Below are positions 1 to 5,689 of a DNA stretch of 8,500 nucleotides, in pieces; positions within the stretch are counted from its first letter, which is position 1, and each line of letters opens with the position of its first letter. The notes beneath the pieces are model-generated. The model was given only the letters and a program-made list of their open reading frames with translations, searched no databases and had not been told where the DNA came from. The position numbers and the translations under genes were made by a program. Source of the DNA: an uncultured Clostridia bacterium (lineage in GTDB: Bacteria; Bacillota; Clostridia; Christensenellales; Borkfalkiaceae); contig CANROI010000051.1 of assembly GCA_947632165.1 (NCBI GenBank), positions 1 through 8,500 on the forward strand. Direction: 5' to 3'.

Positions 1-83
1 ATGAGACGCATGATGACAAGCAGCACGACGAAGAGGATCGCCGTGCGGATCATGACGAGAACCATACTGTTAATTTCGCACAT
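1..83 (-). CDS. DUF421/YetF-like membrane protein, 5' end only
   Basis: Only the first 27 codons are present; the gene runs off the left edge. From the ATG at 83 the reverse strand reads MCEINSM followed by VLVMIRTAILFVVLLVIMRL. This is a short head followed by one hydrophobic helix ending in an arginine. The pattern IRT-x-ILF...IMRL is what I remember from the start of DUF421 (YetF-type) membrane proteins, where it is usually followed by MGKRQIG. Those proteins have a few N-terminal membrane helices and a cytoplasmic domain of unclear function. An in-frame ATG at 65 is the other possible start and would give a protein beginning directly at the helix. Neither start has a clear Shine-Dalgarno sequence. 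The gene diverges from the folT transcription unit. The family call rests on a short stretch and could be wrong; a membrane protein start is the safer claim. Confidence 0.45.
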   Translation of the reverse strand, partial: MCEINSMVLVMIRTAILFVVLLVIMRL

Positions 84-117
84 TCTCGGGGAAGTATGTA
101 AAAGGCGCGCGATTTTG

Positions 118-146
118 TTGCGCTTTTTCCCGAAACGTGCTATGAT
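118..146 (+). promoter_or_regulatory. Promoter of the folT riboswitch transcript
   Basis: TTGCGC at 118-123 and TATGAT at 141-146 are separated by 17 bases, a good sigma-A/sigma-70 type promoter. The predicted start is about 152-154, at the GGGAAG run where the THF aptamer begins. That agreement supports both calls. It lies in the divergent gap between the minus-strand membrane gene and folT. No convincing opposing promoter was found for the minus-strand gene. Confidence 0.65.
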
Positions 147-149
147 GAG

Positions 150-263
150 CGGGAAGAGTAGCCAAGGCGCGTTAAGTGTTGCGAAACGGGACGTTGTTCG
201 CAAACGAAAGAGCGGAGAAATCTCAGCCCTCCAAGCTCTGCGGTGCCGCGGCGCGTCCGCTCG
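150..263 (+). promoter_or_regulatory. Tetrahydrofolate (THF) riboswitch aptamer
   Basis: The segment matches the conserved THF riboswitch core as I remember it, in the right order. GAGTAG is at 156-161, GCGTTAAGTGT at 169-179, and a perfect stem TGCGAA (180-185)/TTCGCA (197-202) encloses the loop ACGGGACGTTG, equivalent to the conserved GGGAYGUYG. CGAA follows at 205-208. A variable arm closes with AGAGC (209-213)/GCTCT (235-239) and an inner GGAG/CTCC. GCGGTGCC at 240-247 pairs back through GCC to GGC at 166-168. CCGCTC at 257-262 closes the base through CTC to GAG at 156-158. Known THF riboswitches sense reduced folates and repress folate transport or synthesis genes, which fits the FolT-like gene downstream. 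The variable arm (209-239) is longer than in the compact version I recall. A covariance model search would settle the call. Confidence 0.85.
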
Positions 264-396
264 TCGGCGCAAACTCTGCGCTCTGCCATGATTGGTGCAA
301 ACCCGAATGGCAAGCGCGTTCCGTTGCGCCTTCTTTTCGCAAAAAACAGCGTAATTTTTGCGAATTCTTTGGTATTTTTCGAAATACCGACGACGG
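264..396 (+). other. Hairpin-rich leader between aptamer and folT
   Basis: Together with the promoter and aptamer, this fills the 338-base gene-free stretch 84-421. It holds several inverted repeats. GCGCA (267-271)/TGCGC (277-281) is a small hairpin. GGCGCAA (266-272) can instead pair with TTGCGCC (324-330), so two folds compete. TTCGCAAAAA (336-345) and TTTTTGCGAA (355-364) form a perfect 10-base-pair stem. GGTATTT (371-377) and AAATACC (382-388) form a 7-base-pair stem capped by TTCG, a stable tetraloop. The frame is open through here into folT, but nothing looks like protein. I take it as the riboswitch expression platform or spacer; how it links ligand binding to output cannot be read from the sequence. 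Confidence 0.5.
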
Positions 397-414
397 ACCT
401 CCTCACACGGAGGT
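397..414 (+). promoter_or_regulatory. Hairpin sequestering the folT Shine-Dalgarno
   Basis: ACCTCC (397-402) pairs perfectly with GGAGGT (409-414) around the loop TCACAC. The right arm contains the folT ribosome binding site GGAGG (409-413), 8 bases before the ATG at 422. When folded, the stem would block ribosome binding. The stem is followed by TATTTTT, so it could also act as a weak terminator. Its place at the end of a THF riboswitch leader suggests it is the OFF state of the switch; that link is inferred. Confidence 0.65.
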
Positions 415-421
415 TATTTTT

Positions 422-1078
422 ATGTCCGAATCCGAAACCGCCCGCCGGGCGCCCCTCTTTAAGCGCGTCCTGTTCCCCGGGCTCCTGCTCGAAAAGTCGC
501 TTGCACAGCAACTTGCCTATGTCGGGGTCGTGACGGCGCTCTGCATCGTCGTGAACACCTTCGAGATCAAGTTTTTCACCGTGCAGTTTTCACTCACGCT
601 GTTCATGTCGGTGATCGCGGGGATCCTGATTGGCCCCGTATTCGGCGGCATTGCCGTTCTGCTGGGCGACGCGATCGGCTATGTCATCAGCGGCATGGGA
701 TTTCCCTACTATTGGTGGGTCGCGCTCTCGGTGATGGCAATGGCGGTGATCTCGGGGCTCGTCATGAAGCTGAAGTTCAACTTCCGCGGCAGCATCTATG
801 CAAAACTTGCGCTCATCTGCGTTCTGACCTTTGCCGTCTGCTCGGTCGGGATCAACACGACGGGCATGTACTACCTCGGGCTCCCGCTCTGGATGCCCAA
901 AGAGGTCCTTGCCGCGGCGGGAGAGTACTTCGGCGGAGAACTCGATTTCGGCATCTATTTCGTCATCCGCTTCTTTCTCCTCGGGCAGATCTATAACAGC
1001 GCGGTGAACTATGCGCTCGTCTTTGCGGCGGTGCCCGTTCTCAAAGCCATCAAGCCGCTCAAACTCGATCTCGTCTGA
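422..1078 (+). CDS. folT: FolT-like ECF transporter S component (folate uptake)
   Basis: A 218-residue hydrophobic protein with about six predicted membrane segments (roughly residues 30-48, 55-70, 71-90, 96-115, 127-146 and 178-206). The segment IAGILIGPVFGGIAVLLGD (66-84), followed by GYVISGMGFPYYWW, is typical of vitamin-binding S components of energy-coupling factor transporters. These bind substrate outside the membrane and share an EcfA/A'/T module, which is not in this window. The sequence alone does not prove the substrate. Folate is supported mainly by the THF riboswitch in its leader. The protein is somewhat longer than many FolT proteins because of a polar N-terminal head of about 28 residues and a loop near 150-177. 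The ATG at 422 is chosen for its GGAGG 8 bases upstream. The frame is open further upstream to about 176, but that runs through the riboswitch and is not protein-like. It appears to be a single-gene unit. Confidence 0.85.
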   Translation: MSESETARRAPLFKRVLFPGLLLEKSLAQQLAYVGVVTALCIVVNTFEIKFFTVQFSLTLFMSVIAGILIGPVFGGIAVLLGDAIGYVISGMGFPYYWWVALSVMAMAVISGLVMKLKFNFRGSIYAKLALICVLTFAVCSVGINTTGMYYLGLPLWMPKEVLAAAGEYFGGELDFGIYFVIRFFLLGQIYNSAVNYALVFAAVPVLKAIKPLKLDLV

Positions 1079-1105
1079 ACGGGCGCAGAGGGAAATCGGC
1101 GCGGG

Positions 1106-1135
1106 AAGGGTGAGTTTTTCGGAAAGTCTGCCCTT
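1106..1135 (+). terminator. Possible weak terminator hairpin after folT
   Basis: AAGGG (1106-1110) pairs with CCCTT (1131-1135). The stem continues imperfectly inward with G-T pairs and one mismatch to TTTTTC/GGAAA. No T-run follows directly, so termination is doubtful. It lies just before the lgt promoter, where the end of the folT transcript would be expected. Confidence 0.25.
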
Positions 1136-1141
1136 ATGTCC

Positions 1142-1171
1142 TTGACTTTTCCTTCCGCAAGGTGCTATAAT
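1142..1171 (+). promoter_or_regulatory. Consensus promoter of the lgt operon
   Basis: TTGACT at 1142-1147 and a perfect TATAAT at 1166-1171 are 18 bases apart. The predicted start is near 1178, giving a leader of about 17 bases that includes the lgt ribosome binding site GAGGAA (1183-1188). This is one of the two best promoters in the window and suggests steady housekeeping expression of the five-gene operon. Confidence 0.85.
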
Positions 1172-1194
1172 AAAACCAATTTGAGGAACCGGCC

Positions 1195-2259
1195 ATGACA
1201 GCGCTTCTTTTGGACCATCCCGGGATCGATCTCTTCGGATTCCGCATCTATTATTACGCGATCTGCATCGTAGTGGGCATCATTGCCGCTACGCTTCTCT
1301 CCGTGCTGCTCATGAAGCGGAGGAACATGTCGTCAGACCTTGTCTTTTTGGGCTTTGTCGTCGCGATCCCGTTGGCGCTCATCTGCGCGCGCACGTTCTA
1401 CTGCATCACCGCCGGAACGGAGGGCGCCGACCTCGGGGAGTGGTTTGCGAATTGGATCAACTTCCGCAAGGGCGGAATGTCCATCCTCGGCGGGCTCATC
1501 GGCGGCATCCTCGGCGCCTTCATCGTCTGCCGCGTCAAAAAGGTGAGCTTTCTGAGGGCGGCGGACTGCGTCATGCCCACCATCCTGCTCGCGCAGGCGC
1601 TCGGGAGATGGGGCAACTTCATGAACGCCGAAGTGTACGGCGGAACGGTCGCGAGCGAGGCGATGGAGTGGTTCCCGTTCGCCGTGCCCATCAGCAGCCG
1701 TTTCGCGGGGGACGGGATCGCCGCGTTCTCCGATCCCAATGCAGTTTGGCATTACGCCTTCTTTTTCTATGAGAGCTTTATCAACCTCATCGGCTTCGCG
1801 CTGCTCTTCACGGCGGCGTGGAAGTGGTTCAAAAAGCCGAACGGCCTGATCGCCTGCGCCTATCTCGTCTGGTACGGCACCGTGCGCACGATCATGGAGC
1901 CGCTGCGCGCCCCGGGCTTTATTCTGGATGGGGGCGGCGTGCGTTGGTCACAGGTGGTCTCCATTCTGATGATCATCGGCGGGATCGGCGGGATCGGCAT
2001 CCTGCTTGCGCTCAACTACCGCAAGGAGGGGAAGCTCATCGGCAGCAAAGAGGGGGATCCTTGTGCGATCCGTGAATTTGCAGCCATTTACAGGGACGAA
2101 AAACCCTATTCCGGCAAGATCAACGCCTTCGGCGCGGACTACCCGCCGAAGCCCGAAGAGGAGACCTTCCGCTACAAGTGGAACGCCTTCAAAGAGAAGG
2201 TCAAGGGGCTGTTCGGAGGGAAAGGCGAGCCGCCGGAAGACGGAGGGAAGGAATCATGA
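1195..2259 (+). CDS. lgt: Prolipoprotein diacylglyceryl transferase (Lgt)
   Basis: Lgt moves a diacylglyceryl group from phosphatidylglycerol to the lipobox cysteine of prolipoproteins, the first step of lipoprotein maturation, in the cytoplasmic membrane. The 354 residues contain the family signature GRWGNFMNAEVYG at 137-149, with the conserved Arg138, Asn141 and Glu146. RTIMEPLR at 231-238 carries the equivalents of E. coli Arg239 and Glu243. Multiple hydrophobic helices fit the seven-helix fold. In the GGMSILGGLIGG segment (93-104) residue 98 is Leu, where E. coli has the functionally important His103 and many Gram-positives have His or Tyr. After the last helix (about 252-274) there is a hydrophilic tail of about 80 residues, longer than usual, rich in Lys, Glu, Gly and Pro. 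The start is supported by GAGGAA upstream and the adjacent promoter. The stop overlaps the pncB start (ATGA). Confidence 0.95.
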   Translation: MTALLLDHPGIDLFGFRIYYYAICIVVGIIAATLLSVLLMKRRNMSSDLVFLGFVVAIPLALICARTFYCITAGTEGADLGEWFANWINFRKGGMSILGGLIGGILGAFIVCRVKKVSFLRAADCVMPTILLAQALGRWGNFMNAEVYGGTVASEAMEWFPFAVPISSRFAGDGIAAFSDPNAVWHYAFFFYESFINLIGFALLFTAAWKWFKKPNGLIACAYLVWYGTVRTIMEPLRAPGFILDGGGVRWSQVVSILMIIGGIGGIGILLALNYRKEGKLIGSKEGDPCAIREFAAIYRDEKPYSGKINAFGADYPPKPEEETFRYKWNAFKEKVKGLFGGKGEPPEDGGKES

Positions 2260-3677
2260 GAAATCTGACGCTTTTGACCGATCTTTACCAGCTCACGATG
2301 GGGCAGGGCTATTTTTCGGAGGGCAAGCATGAACAGCTCGCCGCCTTCGATATCTTTTTCCGCCCCAACAAGCTCATCACCTATTCGGTGGCGGCGGGCA
2401 TGGAACAGGCCGCCGACTACCTCGAACATCTCCGTTTCACCGAGGAGGACCTCGCCTACCTCGGGTCGCTCGGTCTGTTCACTGCGGACTTCCTCGCCTA
2501 TCTGAAGGACCTCCGCTTTACGGGCGACGTCTATTCGGTCAAAGAGGGGGAGATCGTCTTTCCCTACGAGCCCATCCTCACGGTCAAGGCGCCCATGATC
2601 CAGGCGCAGCTCGTGGAGACGGCGCTTCTTACTTTTGTAAACCATCAGACGCTCATCGCCTCCAAATCGGCAAAGATCTGTTCCGCGGCGGGCGGCGGCG
2701 TCATGGAATTCGGTCTGAGGCGGGCGCAGGGCGCCGACGCGGGCATCTACGGCGCGCGCGCCGCGATCATCGGCGGCTGCGTGGGCACCTCCAATGTGTA
2801 TGCGGGCAAGCTGTTCTCCATCCCCGTTTCGGGCACGATGGCGCACAGCTGGGTGATGAACTTCCCCACCGAGTTAGAGGCGTTCCGCGCCTATGCGCGG
2901 AACTTCCCCGACGGCTGTCTCCTTCTGGTCGATACCTACGACACGCTGAAGAGCGGGGTCCCGAACGCCGTCAAGGTCTTTCGGGAACTGCGCGAAGCGG
3001 GGCATGAGCCCAAGGGCATCCGCATCGATTCGGGCGACCTTGCCTACCTCTCCAAAGAGGCGCGGAAGATGCTCGATAAGGCGGGCTTCGAAAAGGCGAT
3101 CATCTGCGCGTCGGGCGATCTCGACGAAAACAGCGTGCGCTCTCTGAAGGAGCAGGGCGCGAAGATCGACAGCTGGGGCATCGGCACCAAGCTCATCACG
3201 AGCGCCGATATGCCCGCCCTCGGCGGCGTGTACAAGCTCGCCGCCGTGTTTGAGGACGGGCACGAGATCCCCAAGATCAAACTTTCGGATTCGACGGAGA
3301 AAATCACCAATCCCGGCATGAAGGAGGTCTACCGGCTCTACGACCGGGAGACGGACAAGGCGATCGCCGATCTCATCACCCGCGCGGGGGAGCGCATCGA
3401 CGAAGACGCGCCGCTCGAGATCTTCCATCCCGTCGAGACCTGGAAGCGCATGACCGTCAGAAATTTCCGCGTGCGCAATCTGCGCGAGCCGCTCTTCCTC
3501 GGGGGGAAGAAGGTCGCAAAAGACCGGCCGCTCGCCGAGATCCACGCCTATTTCGAAGCGGAGTACGGCAGATTCTGGGAGGAGTATACCCGCCTCGACA
3601 TGCCGCATATCTACAAAGTCGACCTATCCGAATCGCTCTATGCCCTCAAGAGCGAGATGGTGCACAGATATAAATAA
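2256..3677 (+). CDS. pncB: Nicotinate phosphoribosyltransferase
   Basis: It joins nicotinate to PRPP with ATP to give nicotinate mononucleotide, the entry step of the Preiss-Handler NAD salvage route in the cytoplasm. The 473-residue product begins RNLTLLTDLYQLTMGQGYF, the family's usual N-terminus. It has FVNHQTLIASKSAK (127-140), EFGLRRAQG (151-159), SGTMAHSWV (192-200) with His197 in the position of the phosphorylated histidine, RIDSGDL (256-262) and GIGTKL (308-313). Length and motif order are normal and no key residue is missing. The ATG at 2256 overlaps the lgt stop by four bases and has GGAGGG about 8 to 9 bases upstream, indicating translational coupling. The frame is open further upstream inside lgt, but that part is a shadow. 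Pairing with lipoprotein genes looks like an operon of convenience, not a shared pathway. Confidence 0.96.
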   Translation: MRNLTLLTDLYQLTMGQGYFSEGKHEQLAAFDIFFRPNKLITYSVAAGMEQAADYLEHLRFTEEDLAYLGSLGLFTADFLAYLKDLRFTGDVYSVKEGEIVFPYEPILTVKAPMIQAQLVETALLTFVNHQTLIASKSAKICSAAGGGVMEFGLRRAQGADAGIYGARAAIIGGCVGTSNVYAGKLFSIPVSGTMAHSWVMNFPTELEAFRAYARNFPDGCLLLVDTYDTLKSGVPNAVKVFRELREAGHEPKGIRIDSGDLAYLSKEARKMLDKAGFEKAIICASGDLDENSVRSLKEQGAKIDSWGIGTKLITSADMPALGGVYKLAAVFEDGHEIPKIKLSDSTEKITNPGMKEVYRLYDRETDKAIADLITRAGERIDEDAPLEIFHPVETWKRMTVRNFRVRNLREPLFLGGKKVAKDRPLAEIHAYFEAEYGRFWEEYTRLDMPHIYKVDLSESLYALKSEMVHRYK

Positions 3678-3689
3678 GGGAGAATCAAG

Positions 3690-4190
3690 ATGTTCGGACG
3701 CTATACGGAAAAAGAGGTAAAGACGCTCATTGCCCGCCTGAAGGCGGAGTACGAAGGGGCGGTCAAGCGCCAGAAAGAGGCGCAGGAAGAGCTCAAGGAG
3801 GAGAACAGGCTGCTGCGCGCCCGCCTCTCCGTGCTCGAGAGCCAGCGGAGCGAGATCTCGGCGGCCCTTCTGCGCGCCGTGCAGGAGGGGGAGCGCATCA
3901 AACAGGAGAGTTCGCAGGAGGCGGATGTCGACCGGAAGGAGCTCTTGCTCCTCGCCGAGAAATGCCGCATTCTCTCCGAGCGGCTCACGCTGAAATATCC
4001 GGACGCGGAGGACGTGGACGATTTCAAGACGTTCACGGACGCCCTGCGCGCCCACCTCGGCGAAGAGGAGGAGGGCGAAGAGGAAGAGGAGGAGACGGGA
4101 TTCAACATGGACGATGTGCTCAACCCCAAGGAACCGCTCGACCTCGGGAATCTCTGCAAGGAGCTCGGGCTGATGGAGGAGGATGAATGA
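3690..4190 (+). CDS. Unrecognised coiled-coil protein with acidic linker
   Basis: I do not recognise this 166-residue protein. Residues about 6-100 are highly charged and rich in Glu, Lys, Arg, Leu and Ala, with almost no Gly or Pro, and should form a long coiled coil. A segment with little regular pattern follows (LKYPDAEDVDDFKTFTDALRAH). Next comes a run almost entirely of Glu (125-135), then a compact C-terminal motif beginning GFNMDDVLNPKEPLDLGNLC and ending KELGLMEEDE. That tail looks like a short binding peptide. There is no signal peptide or membrane segment, so it is probably cytoplasmic. The layout resembles DivIVA/GpsB-type cell-envelope scaffold proteins, but no specific DivIVA N-terminal motif is visible, so this is only analogy. 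AAGGGAG lies 7 bases before the ATG. The gene sits 12 bases after pncB and overlaps lspA by four bases (ATGA), so it is co-translated with envelope genes. Confidence 0.85.
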   Translation: MFGRYTEKEVKTLIARLKAEYEGAVKRQKEAQEELKEENRLLRARLSVLESQRSEISAALLRAVQEGERIKQESSQEADVDRKELLLLAEKCRILSERLTLKYPDAEDVDDFKTFTDALRAHLGEEEEGEEEEEETGFNMDDVLNPKEPLDLGNLCKELGLMEEDE

Positions 4191-4732
4191 TAAGCCTCAT
4201 CATCAGCGGGCTCGTGATGTTCGGTCTGCTCTTTTTCGATCAGATCTCCAAGGCATGGGCCTATGCGTCGGAGATCAGCCAGCCGGACTTCTTTCTCGGG
4301 TTCATCCGTCTCAACTATCTCAAGGGCGGCAACACGGGGATCGCCTGGGGCTGGTTCGGGGATACGCCCACGGCCATGAAGATCATTGTCGTGCTCACGG
4401 TGTTCATGATCATCGGCATCGGCGTGCTCTTTTTCACCGTATTCAGAAAGAATCTGCCCGCGCGGGTCTGCCTCGCCGTCATCGAGGCGGGCGCGATCGG
4501 CAACCTGATCGACCGCGTCTGTTTGGGGTATGTCCGTGATTTCGTCGACGTCTCGCGCATCGGCTTCGGCATCTGCAACATCGCGGATTTCTGCATCACG
4601 TTCGGCGCGGTGGCGCTTGTGATCGTGATCCTGTTTATCGGCAAAGACGCGCTCATCCCCCTCGGCAAATACAGGGAGGCGCACGAAGCGGAGAAGACGC
4701 AAGAGGACGGGAAACCAAGTGAAAACGATTGA
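4187..4732 (+). CDS. lspA: Lipoprotein signal peptidase II
   Basis: LspA cuts the signal peptide from diacylglyceryl-modified prolipoproteins, the step after Lgt, in the cytoplasmic membrane. The 181-residue product shows FFDQISKAW (16-24), NTGIAWG (49-55), AGAIGNLIDRVCLGYVRDFV (101-120) and CNIADFCITFGA (130-141). The catalytic aspartate pair should be Asp118 (VRDF) and Asp134 (NIAD). About four membrane helices fit the family. The last roughly 25 residues form a charged tail (AHEAEKTQEDGKPSEND). The ATG at 4187 overlaps the stop of the coiled-coil gene, with GGAGGAGG just upstream. A second ATG at 4183 is out of frame. Its occurrence with lgt in one operon lets both maturation steps be made together. 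Confidence 0.96.
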   Translation: MISLIISGLVMFGLLFFDQISKAWAYASEISQPDFFLGFIRLNYLKGGNTGIAWGWFGDTPTAMKIIVVLTVFMIIGIGVLFFTVFRKNLPARVCLAVIEAGAIGNLIDRVCLGYVRDFVDVSRIGFGICNIADFCITFGAVALVIVILFIGKDALIPLGKYREAHEAEKTQEDGKPSEND

Positions 4733-5630
4733 GATCGTCGCGGAAGGCAGCTTCCGCGTCGACGTTTTTTTGAGCGAAAAGACGGAGCTTACCCGCTCCG
4801 CGGTCAAAAAACTCGCAGACGCGGGACGGATCCGGATCGGAGGGACGCCCGTCAAGGCGGGCGCCGTCACGCGGGCGGGGCAGAGGGTCTCCGTCGAGAT
4901 CCCCGATCCCGTGCCCATTGCCGCGCGCGCGGAGGACATCCCCATCGAGATCGTCTATGAAGACGACGATCTTGCCGTCGTCAACAAGGCGCAGGGGATG
5001 ACCGTCCATGCGGGGAACGGCAACCTCGAGGGCACCCTCGTGAACGCGCTTTTGTTCCGGCTGAAGAACCTGAGCGGCATCAACGGCGAACTCCGCCCCG
5101 GGATCGTCCACAGGATCGACAAGGATACGTCCGGGCTCCTCGTCGTCGCCAAGAACGACCGCGCCCACCTCTCTCTCTCCGAACAGATCAAGGATAAGAC
5201 CTGTCGCAGGGAATACCTCGCGCTTTTGGAGGGCGTCGTCAAAGAGGATACAGGCACCGTCGTCACCCAGATCGGGCGCAGCCCAAAGGACCGCCTTAAA
5301 ATGGCGGTGCTCCCCGCGGGGCAGGGGCGGCGCGCGGAGACGGATTTCTTCGTCGAAGAGCGGTTCGCGCGCAACACGCTCGTGAGATTTTCTCTGAAGA
5401 CGGGCAGGACGCACCAGATCCGGGTGCATGCCAAATATATGGGGCATCCCGTCGTGGGAGACAGGACCTACGGCTATAAAAATCAGCGGTTCGACCTCGA
5501 GGGGCAGCTGCTGCATGCGTTCCGGCTCGAGCTCACCCATCCCTCCACGGGCGAGCGCATGACCTTCGAAGCCCCGCTCCCCGATTATTTCGAGCGCGTC
5601 CTCGGGATCGTCCGGAGCGAGAGAAATTAG
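4719..5630 (+). CDS. rluD: RluA/RluD-family 23S rRNA pseudouridine synthase
   Basis: Converts specific uridines, most likely in 23S rRNA, to pseudouridine. The 303-residue protein has an N-terminal S4 RNA-binding domain (about 12-62, including RSAVKKLADAGRIRIGG) and a synthase domain (about 75-300). The signature HRIDKDTSGLLVVAKN (131-146) carries the catalytic Asp134. GRTHQIRVHAKYMGHPVVGD is the conserved C-terminal motif of the family. The start is a GTG at 4719, 14 bases inside the end of lspA, with AGAGGA at 4702-4707 upstream. No early ATG exists in this frame, and the S4 domain needs this start. B. subtilis also places an RluD-family gene (ylyB) directly after lspA, so the order is conserved. 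The exact target uridines cannot be told from sequence. Confidence 0.93.
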   Translation: MKTIEIVAEGSFRVDVFLSEKTELTRSAVKKLADAGRIRIGGTPVKAGAVTRAGQRVSVEIPDPVPIAARAEDIPIEIVYEDDDLAVVNKAQGMTVHAGNGNLEGTLVNALLFRLKNLSGINGELRPGIVHRIDKDTSGLLVVAKNDRAHLSLSEQIKDKTCRREYLALLEGVVKEDTGTVVTQIGRSPKDRLKMAVLPAGQGRRAETDFFVEERFARNTLVRFSLKTGRTHQIRVHAKYMGHPVVGDRTYGYKNQRFDLEGQLLHAFRLELTHPSTGERMTFEAPLPDYFERVLGIVRSERN

Positions 5631-5640
5631 AGCCGCGGCA

Positions 5641-5675
5641 GCCCTTTTCCCTTTACAAAGGGCGGAAATTTTTTT
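5641..5675 (+). terminator. Possible intrinsic terminator after the lgt operon
   Basis: GCCCTTT (5641-5647) and AAAGGGC (5657-5663) form a 7-base-pair stem with a 9-base loop, followed by GGAAA and then seven Ts (5669-5675). The five-base gap before the T-run makes it a weak terminator at best. It overlaps the -35 box and spacer of the der promoter, so the same bases would end one transcript and start the next. Confidence 0.35.
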
Positions 5676-5680
5676 ATAAT
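5652..5680 (+). promoter_or_regulatory. Strong promoter just before der
   Basis: TTTACA at 5652-5657 and a perfect TATAAT at 5675-5680 are 17 bases apart. Transcription should start near 5686-5688, only a few bases before the der ATG at 5690. No Shine-Dalgarno sequence lies between. A der transcript from this promoter would be leaderless or nearly so. Confidence 0.8.
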
Positions 5681-5689
5681 AGAACCGTT

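Noticed and set aside
1..291. Open frame of 96 residues on the plus strand
   Set aside because: Low-complexity Arg/Ser/Ala-rich translation crossing the divergent promoter and riboswitch; opposite the more convincing membrane protein start.
371..388. TTCG-capped hairpin as a true terminator before folT
   Set aside because: No T-run follows the stem; the next bases are GACGACGG, so it is listed only as leader structure.
176..421. In-frame upstream extension of the folT reading frame
   Set aside because: It runs through the THF aptamer and leader hairpins, has no membrane or family character, and the ATG at 422 has its own Shine-Dalgarno sequence.
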